NCBI GenBank assembly: GCA_018701215.1
Contig: JABIWH010000028.1
Span: 62,001 to 126,000, forward strand
Direction of reading: 5' to 3'
DNA: 64,000 nt
From: Rhodospirillaceae bacterium
Lineage (GTDB): Bacteria > Pseudomonadota > Alphaproteobacteria > GCA-2731375
Part shown: positions 16,766-26,373 of the stretch, piece by piece
Position numbering within the stretch: the first letter of the stretch is position 1
Layout of the letters: each line of letters begins with the position of its first letter
Notes under the pieces: model-generated
The model's database searches: none
Seen by the model: the letters and a program-made list of their open reading frames with translations, nothing else
Told to the model about the DNA's origin: nothing
Made by a program: the position numbers and the translations under genes

Positions 16766-17866
16766 TCAGGCCATGGGCGCCGCAATCTCGGCAATTTCTT
16801 CGTCCCCAAGTCCCACTCTCCTGGCCGTGTTGACGATGTCTTTCCAGGTCTCCTCGGACATGGGCACGCCATTGGCCAGGCGGTCCGCCTTGACACTGCG
16901 TTCCTTGTCGCCGGGAACCAGGATCGGTTCGTCCGCATTGGCCCGTTTGGCGCTTTTCACATAGTCGATATAGCGCTTGATATCGTCGGCGAAACCACCG
17001 CCCTGATCGAAGACCTCGACGGATAGATAGATCGACAGCATGCCGTTAGCGAAATGCTCTCCCTCTATTCCGGTGGCGCGGTTGCCGGTTAAGGAACCGC
17101 CCAACAGTTCGCAGATAAACGCCAGACCGGAGCCCTTGTGATCGCCCATGGCACGAATGGCACCATAGCCGTTGCGTTCAGTGGGCGGCGCGTCGGGACC
17201 GGCGCTGCCGTACAGGACTTCCGGCTCGGATGTGTGGGTACCGTTCTCGTCGATCAAGGCGCCTTCGGGCAACGGTTTGCCGCCCTTGTAGGCGACCAAC
17301 ACCTTACCCTCGGCGACGATGGAGGTGGCGAAATCCAGCACCACGGGGGGGTCATCGCCACGGGGCACGCCGACACAAAATGGCGCCGTGGAAAAGCGTG
17401 CTTCAGCGCCGCCAAAAGGCGCCACCAGCACCGAGCCGCGGGCATTGACGAAATGGATCGAGACGAAACCTTCGGCGGCCGCCATTTCGGCCCAGTCGCC
17501 AATACGGCCCAGATGCCCGGAGTTATTCAAGGCGACAACCGCCGCGCCGTTTTTCGCCGCCTTGTCGAGGCCAAGACGAACCGCCTGCTCGCCAATGGTT
17601 TGGCCGAAACCGTATTGACCGTCCAGAATGCACAAGGCATCGGTATCCAAGCCAACATGCACCTTGCGGCCGGCATGGAATATGCCGCGCCCCAACCAAT
17701 CCATATAGCGCGAGGTGCGGATCACCCCATGACTGTCATGACCCGTCAGGTTGGCGCCCATCAGACGCATGGCGATACGCTCTGCCTCGTTTCGCATACA
17801 ACCGCCGCGCTCGAAAATCTCGGCGATCAAGGCTTCCAATTGTTTGGCATCAACTTTCAACGACAT
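16766..17866 (-). CDS. Ldh/malate dehydrogenase-type NAD(P)-dependent oxidoreductase
   Basis: A 366-residue member of the malate/L-lactate/sulfolactate dehydrogenase (Ldh_2, YbiC/ComC) family, which reduces 2-oxoacids or the reverse and is unrelated to classical LDH. Typical segments include GHDSHGVIR near residue 56, NNSGHLGRIGDW in the catalytic region and the DHKGSGLA loop. The ATG at 17866 has a GAGGAAA ribosome site. It lies 15 bases upstream of the Rieske oxygenase and 67 bases downstream of the acyl-CoA ligase. It probably oxidises a hydroxy-acid intermediate of the same pathway. Confidence 0.85.
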   Translation of the reverse strand: MSLKVDAKQLEALIAEIFERGGCMRNEAERIAMRLMGANLTGHDSHGVIRTSRYMDWLGRGIFHAGRKVHVGLDTDALCILDGQYGFGQTIGEQAVRLGLDKAAKNGAAVVALNNSGHLGRIGDWAEMAAAEGFVSIHFVNARGSVLVAPFGGAEARFSTAPFCVGVPRGDDPPVVLDFATSIVAEGKVLVAYKGGKPLPEGALIDENGTHTSEPEVLYGSAGPDAPPTERNGYGAIRAMGDHKGSGLAFICELLGGSLTGNRATGIEGEHFANGMLSIYLSVEVFDQGGGFADDIKRYIDYVKSAKRANADEPILVPGDKERSVKADRLANGVPMSEETWKDIVNTARRVGLGDEEIAEIAAPMA

Positions 17867-17933
17867 TCAAATTTCCTCACTCAATCCAGTCCTGTCATTA
17901 ATCGCCGCGCCGTCCCGAAAGCAACAGAAAAAT

Positions 17934-19451
17934 CTACTTCAGACGCGCCTTTAGAACTTTGCCGGTGCTGGTCTGCGGCAATTGTTCCAAAATCCGAATT
18001 TCACGCGGCTGTTTGTAGGGTGATAGCCGTTCGCGCAAGGTAGCGGTCAGACGGTCTGTGTCGACCAGCATGCCCACAGTGGGTTGGACATAGGCCACGA
18101 TCGCCTCGTTCTCACCATCGGGCACACCGATCACGGCAGAGGCCGCGACCGCAATATCATCGTTCAAGACGTTCTCGATCTCGGCGGGATAAACATTGAA
18201 GCCGGAGCGGATGATCAGCTCCTTCAGGCGGCCAAGGATGTAAAGATTGCCATCACCGTCAAGGCTGGCGATATCGCCGGAAGCAAACCAGCCGCCCGCG
18301 TGCATGGCCGCCGCCGTCGCGGCTTCATCGCGATAATAACCCAGCATGTTGCCGGGGCTGCGGACCCACAACTCCCCCTCCTCGTCACTTGCAAGCTCCG
18401 CCCCGTCCGCATCGACTACCTTTACCTCCACATGCGGCAACGGCGGCCCGACGGAAAGACCGGGGGCTTGGTTATCAGGCCGGCTAAAGCTGATCGACGG
18501 CCCGGTCTCGGTGATACCGTAACCATTGTGCAATGGCTGTCCGAAAGCCGCCTCGACACGCACCTTCAACAACGCATCCAATGGTGCGCTGCCAACGCCC
18601 AGAACCCGTAGTTTGGCCGCGCTCAAGTCCAACCGCTGTTCGGCGATAACCTTGCTAAGCGCCAGATAGGCCGCCGGAGGTGCATTCAGGATCGTGACCT
18701 TCCCCGCCATGGCCATGTCCAAGAACGCCATGGGATCAAAGCGCGCCACGGCGTGATAGTGGGCGCCACTCAACAATGCTGGCAACAACAAGCCGCCAAG
18801 GCCAAGGCTGTGTGACATGGGCGCCAGGCCGTACAGCGTGTCATCGGGGCAATAACCGCGCTCCTGTGCCACCACGGCGGCATTGAAGAGCAGGTTGCGG
18901 TGGCTCAGCATCACGCCCTTGGGCTGGCCGGTGGAGCCGGAGGTATAGATCATCGCGGCAACCTGCTGATCCGAGGCCGCCCCCCATGCCTCGGGTTCCG
19001 CCGCCAACCCGGCGGATATGTGTACCGACCCCAGTTCCGCCGCACCAAAGGTCTCGGCATGGGCCAGGGCGGCGGGCGAGGCCGCACTTAGAAAGACAAT
19101 GGCACGGGGCCGGCAATGGTTCTGGATGCCGGTGATCTCACTGGCCGTCATGCGGGCGTTGACCATAACCGGCCAGGCCTCCAGCCGCTGCACCGCGAAA
19201 AACAGCACGACCGCCTCGACGCTGTTCTCCAACACCAGCAATACCCGGTCACCGGCGCGCACGCCGTGTTCGGCCAGCCGCGCGGCACTACCCGCAACCC
19301 TTGCCACCAATTCAGCATAGGTCAAACGTTCGCCGTCATCGCTAATGATGATGCTGTCCCCAGAACGTTTGGCCGACCCTTCAGCGCCGACGTCCAGCAG
19401 GTGGGTCAGCCGGGTCGGCTGCCCACCCAGGACGTCGTCGATACGCAACAC
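17934..19451 (-). CDS. AMP-forming acyl-CoA synthetase / AMP-binding protein
   Basis: About 505 residues of the ANL superfamily. The P-loop (MIYTSGSTGQPKGV, about 168-180), the GYGITETGPS motif, the ASGDIASLDGDG hinge region and the C-terminal lysine (TSTGKVLKARLK) are present, so an adenylating acyl-CoA ligase is well supported. The start is uncertain. GTG at 19451 or TTG at 19448 begins VLRIDDVL ten bases after the upstream gene's stop, while the open frame to 19601 overlaps that gene and is unlikely to be translated. It activates a carboxylic acid (fatty or aromatic) for the pathway of this operon. Confidence 0.85.
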   Translation of the reverse strand: MLRIDDVLGGQPTRLTHLLDVGAEGSAKRSGDSIIISDDGERLTYAELVARVAGSAARLAEHGVRAGDRVLLVLENSVEAVVLFFAVQRLEAWPVMVNARMTASEITGIQNHCRPRAIVFLSAASPAALAHAETFGAAELGSVHISAGLAAEPEAWGAASDQQVAAMIYTSGSTGQPKGVMLSHRNLLFNAAVVAQERGYCPDDTLYGLAPMSHSLGLGGLLLPALLSGAHYHAVARFDPMAFLDMAMAGKVTILNAPPAAYLALSKVIAEQRLDLSAAKLRVLGVGSAPLDALLKVRVEAAFGQPLHNGYGITETGPSISFSRPDNQAPGLSVGPPLPHVEVKVVDADGAELASDEEGELWVRSPGNMLGYYRDEAATAAAMHAGGWFASGDIASLDGDGNLYILGRLKELIIRSGFNVYPAEIENVLNDDIAVAASAVIGVPDGENEAIVAYVQPTVGMLVDTDRLTATLRERLSPYKQPREIRILEQLPQTSTGKVLKARLK

Positions 19452-19461
19452 TATGACGGGC

Positions 19462-21066
19462 TCAACTACGTGCCGGCAGCAAGACCCCGGGATTAAGAAT
19501 GGCGTTGGGATCGAGACGGTCCTTGGCGCCGGCCAGAGCGGCGGCAAAAAGATCCGGGCGCTGGCGGTCGTACCAGGGCATATGCTCGCGGCCCACGGCA
19601 TGATGATGGGTTACCGTGCCGCCGTGTTCGATTACCGCGTCCAGGGCCTTGGTCTTGATCGCCAGCCATTGTTCCGCCATCGCGCCGTGGCGACCCTTGG
19701 CTTGGAACGAGACATAAGGCGCGGGGCCATCGGGATAGCAATGGGTGAACCGGCACGAGACCGAGCCAGGCTGCCCCGTGACTTCCAAGATGGCTTGTCT
19801 TGTCGCGGCCAGGACCTCCTCGTAGAACTTCGGGAAACGCTCCCAGGTAATCGAGGTTTCGAAGGTATCGGTGATGACCCCCATCTCAATGGTTGCGGTC
19901 TTGAAATAGGGCATGCGGATAAAGGCATGGCGCCAGGCGCCAGCGGCACCGGCACGGTGCCCATCGCCGCTTTTGGCACTGCCGTCATCATAGCTGCCGC
20001 CAAAATCACGGACGATCTCCAGGGCCCGCTCCAGATAAGGCTCCATGGGGTGATCGGCATTTTCGAAGCCAAGAATAACCACGGATTGCTTGCCGTCGCC
20101 AAAGCCATTGTTAAAGGCCTCGTCGGCATCGAGCAGACGCACATTGGCGGGGAACAGCGCCGATTGGCAAATGACACGTACCGCTTCGGCCGCCTTGAAA
20201 ACATCATCGAACAATACAGCACCGCCGGCCCGGTAGGTGGGCCGATCCTGCAGGCGCATCCAGGCCTCGGTTATGATGCCGAGCGCGCCTTCGGAGCCGA
20301 TCATCAGACGGTCGGGGCTGGGTCCGGCGCCGGAGCCCGGCAGCCGCCGGCTTTCCATGGTGCCAACCGGGGTTACTGTGCGCAGGCTTTCGACGAAATC
20401 ATCAATGTGGGTGTAGAGCGTGGCGTAATGGCCGCCCGAGCGGGTGGCGATCATGCCGCCCAGGGTGGCCAATTCCATGCTCTGTGGGAAATGGCGCATG
20501 GTCAGACCGTGCGCCTTTAACTGCTCTTCCATGGCCGGCACGCGGATGCCGCCCTGAATTCGGGCCGCCCGGCTGGTCTTGTCGATTTCAAGGATCTTGT
20601 CCAGCTTGGTCAGATCCAAACTAATAGTACCGTTATAGCTGCCGCCCACCTCCGGCTCGACGCCACGACAAACGGAGGAACCACCACCAAAGGGTATCAC
20701 CGCCACATTAGCGCCGGTGGCATATTCGTACACCGCCTCGATATCCGCCTCATCCCGGGCAAAGGCGACAATGTCGGGGGCAGGCGTGAAATCGCCGTCA
20801 AAGATACGGGTATAGTCAGGCACCGACTTGCCATAGGTATGCACTAGACGGTCGCGCTTTTCCGTGGTCGCAAAGGCGGCCAGGCTTTTGGGGACCTCAA
20901 GGCGCGGGGCATGCACCTCGATCGAGTCTTCCGTGGGCGCCTTGCGGATTTCGAAATCACCCGTGAAACGCTCTCTATAGCGGGAGGTGATCATCTCGTG
21001 CTCTTCGGACGAGATCTCATCGCCTTCAAAGCCCCAGCCAACGATCTTCAGTTTTCTATCCGTCAT
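19462..21066 (-). CDS. FAD-linked oxidase, alkyldihydroxyacetonephosphate synthase-like
   Basis: A 534-residue VAO/PCMH-family flavoprotein. The FAD-binding domain has PFGGGSSV (125-132), and the C-terminal half carries THHHAVGREH, matching the histidine-rich active-site motif of alkyl-DHAP synthase (AGPS). AGPS exchanges the acyl group of acyl-DHAP for an alkyl group in ether-lipid synthesis. Bacterial homologues are often of unknown function and could oxidise hydroxy acids. The ATG at 21066 has a clear CGGAGGAAA ribosome site. It is ten bases upstream of the acyl-CoA ligase and 52 bases downstream of an LLM enzyme in the same unit. Confidence 0.8.
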   Translation of the reverse strand: MTDRKLKIVGWGFEGDEISSEEHEMITSRYRERFTGDFEIRKAPTEDSIEVHAPRLEVPKSLAAFATTEKRDRLVHTYGKSVPDYTRIFDGDFTPAPDIVAFARDEADIEAVYEYATGANVAVIPFGGGSSVCRGVEPEVGGSYNGTISLDLTKLDKILEIDKTSRAARIQGGIRVPAMEEQLKAHGLTMRHFPQSMELATLGGMIATRSGGHYATLYTHIDDFVESLRTVTPVGTMESRRLPGSGAGPSPDRLMIGSEGALGIITEAWMRLQDRPTYRAGGAVLFDDVFKAAEAVRVICQSALFPANVRLLDADEAFNNGFGDGKQSVVILGFENADHPMEPYLERALEIVRDFGGSYDDGSAKSGDGHRAGAAGAWRHAFIRMPYFKTATIEMGVITDTFETSITWERFPKFYEEVLAATRQAILEVTGQPGSVSCRFTHCYPDGPAPYVSFQAKGRHGAMAEQWLAIKTKALDAVIEHGGTVTHHHAVGREHMPWYDRQRPDLFAAALAGAKDRLDPNAILNPGVLLPARS

Positions 21067-21118
21067 AATTTGGTTTCCTCCGTTTGATATTATCGACGCC
21101 TCTATTGGGCGCTAAAAT

Positions 21119-22060
21119 TCAGTCCATGTTCATTTCCCGGCTCATTACACGAATGGCCGGTTGCACTTCTTCGATCATCAATTGCGTTTGCCGCATGGTA
21201 TCCGCATCGTCAGAGGCCAGGGGGCGAAGAATTAACTTCGGCAGACCGGCGGCGGCAAAGGCGCGGACCTTGTCCAATATTTCCTGCGCGCCGCCGACCG
21301 CGAAACTTTGTCGTGAATCACGCCCGCCAACCCGCTCAAAGCGCTCGGCGGCACGAACCACAACGTCGTCATCCCATTTGCCAAAGCGGAAATTGATGCC
21401 CGTGCCGAAATGGTCATCCTCGAACTCTCGGCCCGCATCCTTCATACCCTGCTTGATCGCGTCCACGGTCACGCCCGCCTGTTCCGGGCTCTCGAACGAG
21501 GCCTGCCAGCCGGTGCCATATTTTACCGTGCGCCGGATCGCCGCCTGGGACGAGCCGCCAATCCACAACGGCAGCTCCTTCTGCACCGGCAGGGGCGATA
21601 TGCGCACGCCGTCATATTGAAAGAATTCGCCATCCAAGGTGACCGTCTCGCCGCGCCACAGCCGGCCGATTATCTCTAGACCCTCGTCCGTGCGTTTACC
21701 CCGCCGCTTGGTCGGCGTACCCGTGGTCCGCCAATCGGCCGAAAACGTGCTGCCGATACCGAAAGCGGGCAGTATGCGGCCATTGCTCAAGACATCAATG
21801 GTGGCGCATTGTTTGGCCAGCACCAGCGGATTGCGCAGGGCGACCGAGGCCACGTTCATGCCAAATTTCAGCTTCTTGGTGGCGCCCGCGATGGCGGCCA
21901 TGGTGGTCATGCATTCCAGCATGGGTTCCTTGGAGACCAGGGTATCGGTCTGCCAAATGGAATCGATATCGCCCTCTTCGCACATCTGCACCCATTTCCA
22001 GAAGCCGTCCGTGCTGGAAAAAGGATAGGTTGATAAACCGATGCCGGCGCGAATACTCAT
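21119..22060 (-). CDS. LLM-class flavin/F420-dependent oxidoreductase
   Basis: A 313-residue luciferase-like TIM barrel, heading the five-gene minus-strand unit that ends with the Rieske oxygenase. Recognisable LLM segments are the KKLKFGMNVASVALRNP strand, GRILPAFGIGS and PLWIGGSSQAAIRR. Whether it uses F420 or FMN is not resolvable by eye, but F420 genes lie a few kilobases away. It is divergent from another LLM gene across 155 bases, which should hold both promoters. Substrate unknown. Confidence 0.8.
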   Translation of the reverse strand: MSIRAGIGLSTYPFSSTDGFWKWVQMCEEGDIDSIWQTDTLVSKEPMLECMTTMAAIAGATKKLKFGMNVASVALRNPLVLAKQCATIDVLSNGRILPAFGIGSTFSADWRTTGTPTKRRGKRTDEGLEIIGRLWRGETVTLDGEFFQYDGVRISPLPVQKELPLWIGGSSQAAIRRTVKYGTGWQASFESPEQAGVTVDAIKQGMKDAGREFEDDHFGTGINFRFGKWDDDVVVRAAERFERVGGRDSRQSFAVGGAQEILDKVRAFAAAGLPKLILRPLASDDADTMRQTQLMIEEVQPAIRVMSREMNMD

Positions 22061-22215
22061 GGTCCGTTCCCTGAAATGCTGCTCTATTCAGCATAGCCGG
22101 GTTGGTGCCAGGAACGGACAATTATTTTCAAGGTTACTTTCCCACAACCGATGAAGCGACAGTGGTGCGTACATCTGGCAAACTGTTACAAAATTCATAA
22201 TCAGAGGAAAACGCC

Positions 22216-23256
22216 ATGCGGGTGACGACGACAATTCCACAACATGATCTGCGCCAGGTGCCAGATGCGGTGCGCGCCATTGAGGCCAAGGGCTATGACG
22301 GCGTCAACACGTTGGAAAATCGCCACGACCCCTTCATGCCCCTGGGCGTCGCCGCCGTGAACAGCGAACGGGTACAACTGGCCACCGGTATCGCCATTGC
22401 ATTTGCCCGCAGCCCCATGGCGGTCGCCAACATTGGTTGGGATTTGCAGGCTGCCTCCAACGGACGCTTCGTCCTGGGCATCGGCAGCCAGGTGAAAGGC
22501 CATAACGAGCGGCGTTTTTCCGCCCCCTGGTCGCCCCCTGCCCCGCGTCTGCGGGAATATGCCCAGGCCTTGCGCGCTATCTGGAACAATTGGAAAACCG
22601 GCGCGGCGCTGAATTTCGAGGGCGCGCATTACCGTTTCACCCTGATGACGCCGAATTTCACGCCGGAGCCGATCGATTGCCCCGCTCCGCCCATTACCGT
22701 CGCCGCCGTGGGTCCGGCCATGATGAAAGTGGCCGGCGAGGAATACGACGGCGCCCGCCTGCATCCCTTTTGCAGCCGCAAGTATCTGGAAAACATCGTC
22801 GTCCCCCGCCTGGAAGCGGCCATGGCAAATGTGGGCCGGCAACGGGAAAACTTCGAGATCTCGGGCGGCGGCTTTGTCGCCACCGGCGCGGACGATGAAG
22901 CGGTGGCCAAAATGGTCGAATGGGTGCGCATGCGGATCGGCTTCTACGGCTCGACCCGGGCCTATTGGCCGGTGCTGGAACAACATGGCCTGGAGGAGCT
23001 TGGCCACAAGTTGAACCACATGTCGAAGACCGATCAGTGGGACAAAATGACGGCGGAAATTGATGACGACCTTGTCCATCTGTTCAGCGCCGTGGGCCGC
23101 CATGACGAGATCGCCGGCGCCATTGAAAAACGCTTTGGCGGCATCTCCGACAGCATTTCCGATAGCGCCTCGTCTGAATTACGCGGCGGCATGCCCCCCG
23201 ACGTGATCCAGGATATTCAGCGCATTCCGAGCAATTTCAAAGGCTTCGCAAGCTAG
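22216..23256 (+). CDS. LLM-class oxidoreductase, probably F420-dependent (TIGR03617-like)
   Basis: A 346-residue luciferase-like protein. Its start (MRVTTTIPQ), the LATGIAIAFARSPM strand and the FVLGIGSQVKGH segment resemble the MSMEG_2256-type F420-dependent group. The ATG at 22216 has an AGAGGAAAA ribosome site. Its TAG stop and the TAG stop of the convergent FO synthase share the same CTAG at 23253-23256, so the two genes overlap by four bases. The position next to F420 biosynthesis supports F420 use. Substrate unknown. Confidence 0.82.
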   Translation: MRVTTTIPQHDLRQVPDAVRAIEAKGYDGVNTLENRHDPFMPLGVAAVNSERVQLATGIAIAFARSPMAVANIGWDLQAASNGRFVLGIGSQVKGHNERRFSAPWSPPAPRLREYAQALRAIWNNWKTGAALNFEGAHYRFTLMTPNFTPEPIDCPAPPITVAAVGPAMMKVAGEEYDGARLHPFCSRKYLENIVVPRLEAAMANVGRQRENFEISGGGFVATGADDEAVAKMVEWVRMRIGFYGSTRAYWPVLEQHGLEELGHKLNHMSKTDQWDKMTAEIDDDLVHLFSAVGRHDEIAGAIEKRFGGISDSISDSASSELRGGMPPDVIQDIQRIPSNFKGFAS

Positions 23257-25715
23257 TCCGCGCCAGAGGCTTCCAATCCCGGGCGGATCAAGGGCTGGCG
23301 GTCGCTATCGCGCTCGTACTTGCGGGCCGGGTTATTGACCACATCGGCCAGGGGCGCGGCTTGGAATGATGCCTCGACCTGCCGCACCGGCGGCGTGCCG
23401 TACATGGTCGTGCGCTGCACCGGATTGCGGCCCATCTCGCGGATCAGGCTTTCCATGGCATGGGGCGGCAATTCCTGGCCATGTTCGGAGCCCGCCGACC
23501 TTGTAATGGTCTCGTTCATCAATGTACCGCCCATGTCGTTGACGCCGGCGTTCAAGGCGGCCTGAATGCCATCGCGGCCCATCTTGACCCAAGACGTCTG
23601 GATATTGCTGAAATGCGGATACAGAACCAGTCGCGCCACAGCATGCATCAACAATGCCTCGCGGTAGGTGGGGCCCATGCGGGCGCGGCCCTTGAGATAA
23701 ATCGGCGCCTCCATGTGCACGAATGGCAGCGGCACCAGCTCCGTGAAACCGCCGGTCTTGGCCTGTAGTTCGCGCAAGCGCAATAGATGCCGCGCCCAAT
23801 GGATGGGCCGGTCCACATGGCCGAACATGATCGTCGCCGTGGTGCGGAAACCGACACCGTGGGCCGCCTCCATCACTTCCATCCATTGATCCACGGTCAG
23901 CTTGTCCGGGCACAGCACCCGGCGGACCTCTTCATCCAGCACTTCCGCCGCCGTGCCTGGCAAGGAACCCAGGCCGGCCGCTTTCAACTGGCCCAGAAAA
24001 TCCGTTAGAGACAGACCCAGGGTCTCGGCGCCCTGATAGACTTCCAGAGGCGAGAAGGCATGAATATGCATATCCGGCGCGGCATCCTTGACCGTGCGCA
24101 GAATGTCCAGATAGGTCTGGCCGGTGTATTCGGGATGGATACCGCCCTGCATGCAGACTTCCGTGGCACCACGGGCCCAGGCCTCCACGACGCGGCGGGA
24201 AATTTCATCCAACGACAGATCGTAGGGCCGGCCGCGCAGGTTCTCGCTCAGCTTGCCCTTGGAGAAGGCGCAAAACTGACATTTGAAATAGCAGATGTTG
24301 GTGTAGTTGATATTGCGCACGACAACGTAGGAAACATCATCGCCATTGACTTTCTGGCGCAGGGCGTCGGCGGCCTGACAAACCGCATCGACCTCGCCGC
24401 CACGGGCCGCGAACAGGCGGCTGACCTCGGTTTCGTCCAGATCATCGCCATTCGCGGCGCGGCTCAACAAACGGTCCAGTTCCGGTACATAGGGCGAGGC
24501 CGAGGCAATCGCTACCGGGGGCGCCATATCAATACCCGGCGCCCAGGTATCCGTGCGCGCCAGGCCGGCGGCATCGACCTTGTTCAGCACCGCGGGTACA
24601 AACGCTGCATCCAGCCAGCGCTCCGCCACCTGGGCATAGTTGGGATAGATAGCCAGGCGCTCCACCAGATGCTTGCCGCCGCGCGCGGTGTCATCCGCCA
24701 ACTGGCGCAGGTGCGGCCAGGGGGCCTCCGGGTTGACATGATCCGGCGTCACGGGCGAGACGCCGCCCCAGTCATCAATGCCGGCATCAATCAGGCTGGG
24801 AGAATCTCCGGGACTAAGGTTCGGCGGCGCCTGAATATGCATCTCCGCGCCAAAAATCAGGCGCGCGACAGCAATGCTCCAGCGCAATTCATCAATCGGC
24901 GCATCGGGCCAATCGGCCATGCGGGTATCGTCCTTGGCGCGGAAATTCTGCACGATAATTTCCTGGATATGGCCATATTCGTCATGCAGATCACGGATTG
25001 CCAACAGGGCCTCGATCCGCTCCGCCCGGGTCTCGCCAATACCGATCAAAATGCCGGTCGTGAACGGCACCGCCAGACGCCCCGCCGCCGCGATCGTGGC
25101 CAGACGGGTGTCTGGATCCTTGTCGGGCGAGCCATGATGGCAGGCGCCCTTTTCCATCAGGCGCGGCGAAATACTTTCCAGCATAATGCCTTGGGAGACC
25201 GAGACCTCGCGCAGGGAGGCCAGGTCCGCCTCTTCCATTACGCCGGGGTTCAAATGGGGCAACAGGCCGGTTTCCTCGAACACCAACAGGGCCATGGCGC
25301 GCAGATACGACAAAGTAGTCTCGTGGCCCAGTTCCGCCAGTTCCTCACGCGCCACGCGATAGCGCAGCTCCGGCTTGTCACCCAACGTGAACAGGGCTTC
25401 CTTGCAGCCGGTCTCGGCGCCGGCGCGGGCTACCGCCAGAATCTCGTCCGGAGTCATGAAGGCCCGTTGGCCCTTCCGTGGCGGATGGGCAAAGGTGCAA
25501 TAGTGGCAGACGTCGCGGCAAAGCTGGGTCAAGGGAATAAAGACCTTGCGCGAATAGCTGATCAGGCGGCCATGGCCCTGGTCGCGCAGGTTCACGGCGG
25601 CGGCCTGCAATGCGTCCAGGTCGGATACTTCCGCTAATGCCAAGGCTTCACCCCGGTCGGGACGCTCCGAGCCCACGCGGCCCAGCCATGCCTCAAATTC
25701 CGTCCGCGACGCCAT
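23253..25715 (-). CDS. fbiC: Fused FO synthase (CofG-CofH; 7,8-didemethyl-8-hydroxy-5-deazariboflavin synthase)
   Basis: An 820-residue fusion of two radical-SAM enzymes that make FO, the deazaflavin chromophore of coenzyme F420, from tyrosine and 5-amino-6-ribitylamino-uracil. The N-terminal CofG half holds C66-x3-C70-x2-C73 (CRDVCHYC). The C-terminal CofH half holds C475-x3-C479-x2-C482 (CYFKCQFC). Each triad binds a [4Fe-4S] cluster. The domain order and length match the actinobacterial FbiC, whereas archaea use two separate proteins. It is the last gene of the minus-strand F420 operon, 13 bases after cofC. Confidence 0.96.
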   Translation of the reverse strand: MASRTEFEAWLGRVGSERPDRGEALALAEVSDLDALQAAAVNLRDQGHGRLISYSRKVFIPLTQLCRDVCHYCTFAHPPRKGQRAFMTPDEILAVARAGAETGCKEALFTLGDKPELRYRVAREELAELGHETTLSYLRAMALLVFEETGLLPHLNPGVMEEADLASLREVSVSQGIMLESISPRLMEKGACHHGSPDKDPDTRLATIAAAGRLAVPFTTGILIGIGETRAERIEALLAIRDLHDEYGHIQEIIVQNFRAKDDTRMADWPDAPIDELRWSIAVARLIFGAEMHIQAPPNLSPGDSPSLIDAGIDDWGGVSPVTPDHVNPEAPWPHLRQLADDTARGGKHLVERLAIYPNYAQVAERWLDAAFVPAVLNKVDAAGLARTDTWAPGIDMAPPVAIASASPYVPELDRLLSRAANGDDLDETEVSRLFAARGGEVDAVCQAADALRQKVNGDDVSYVVVRNINYTNICYFKCQFCAFSKGKLSENLRGRPYDLSLDEISRRVVEAWARGATEVCMQGGIHPEYTGQTYLDILRTVKDAAPDMHIHAFSPLEVYQGAETLGLSLTDFLGQLKAAGLGSLPGTAAEVLDEEVRRVLCPDKLTVDQWMEVMEAAHGVGFRTTATIMFGHVDRPIHWARHLLRLRELQAKTGGFTELVPLPFVHMEAPIYLKGRARMGPTYREALLMHAVARLVLYPHFSNIQTSWVKMGRDGIQAALNAGVNDMGGTLMNETITRSAGSEHGQELPPHAMESLIREMGRNPVQRTTMYGTPPVRQVEASFQAAPLADVVNNPARKYERDSDRQPLIRPGLEASGAD

Positions 25716-25728
25716 TCAACTTTATCCC

Positions 25729-26373
25729 TTAAATCCGCGCCAATCGGGCGGCAATGCCCGAAGTATGCAGATAACGTAAACTGCCACAATCATGCCCACC
25801 CGCACAAAACAGCCGTAAATCGTCCGGCATGTCAATATCCAAGGCAAAGCCGTCTAACTCCAATATGGTGGGTTCGACGCCGCTGTCACGCGCTATTTGG
25901 CAATGGCGGTGGAAGCTATCCGGACCAAAAGCCGGCTGAAACAGATCAGGCGGCCACAGGGCCAGGCAATTGGTGCCATCATGATCACGGGACGGCACAA
26001 CACAGGCACCGGGCGCGGCTGGGCTCAGGTTGGCAATTTGGGCCACTTCGTCCGGCGTGATCAGGGGCACATCGCCCGGAACATGCATCATGGCATCAAC
26101 ACCCTCACCGGCCAGCACCTCGCCCGCCTGGCGCACGGCGGCACTGTAGCCGCCAGGTTGGCGTTCGGACATCACGCGGGCGCCCAGCCATCGCGCCTTA
26201 TTCAAAGCCTCTTCATCACGACTGATGACGACCACACCCTCAAGATCCGACAATGCAGCCAGTACATCGCTCAGCATATGCTCGGCCAGGGCGCCGCGCT
26301 CCTCGGGCGAAAGCACCTCCGCCAAACGTTGTTTGGGTGCATCAAAGCCCTTGATCGGCACCACCGCCCACAT
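25729..26373 (-). CDS. cofC: CofC/FbiD-type phospholactate (or PEP) guanylyltransferase
   Basis: A 214-residue nucleotidyltransferase that activates a C3 phospho-acid with GTP for F420 assembly. The N-terminus WAVVPIKGFDAPKQRL matches the CofC/FbiD family, as do the VVISRDEEAL and HVPGDVPLI segments. The start ATG at 26373 overlaps the cofD stop by one base (TGATG), so the two are translationally coupled. Characterised relatives use 2-phospholactate, phosphoenolpyruvate or 3-phosphoglycerate; I cannot assign which applies here, and this determines whether the product is F420, dehydro-F420 or 3PG-F420. Confidence 0.92.
   Translation of the reverse strand: MWAVVPIKGFDAPKQRLAEVLSPEERGALAEHMLSDVLAALSDLEGVVVISRDEEALNKARWLGARVMSERQPGGYSAAVRQAGEVLAGEGVDAMMHVPGDVPLITPDEVAQIANLSPAAPGACVVPSRDHDGTNCLALWPPDLFQPAFGPDSFHRHCQIARDSGVEPTILELDGFALDIDMPDDLRLFCAGGHDCGSLRYLHTSGIAARLARI

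Noticed and set aside
24060..25637. A 525-codon open frame on the plus strand opposite the FO synthase gene
   Set aside because: It mirrors the real gene's codon pattern in GC-rich DNA, has no recognisable motif and no ribosome site; both radical-SAM motifs are on the minus strand. The same applies to long antisense frames at 894-1817, 13371-14117, 19345-20520, 47718-48911 and 57972-59612.
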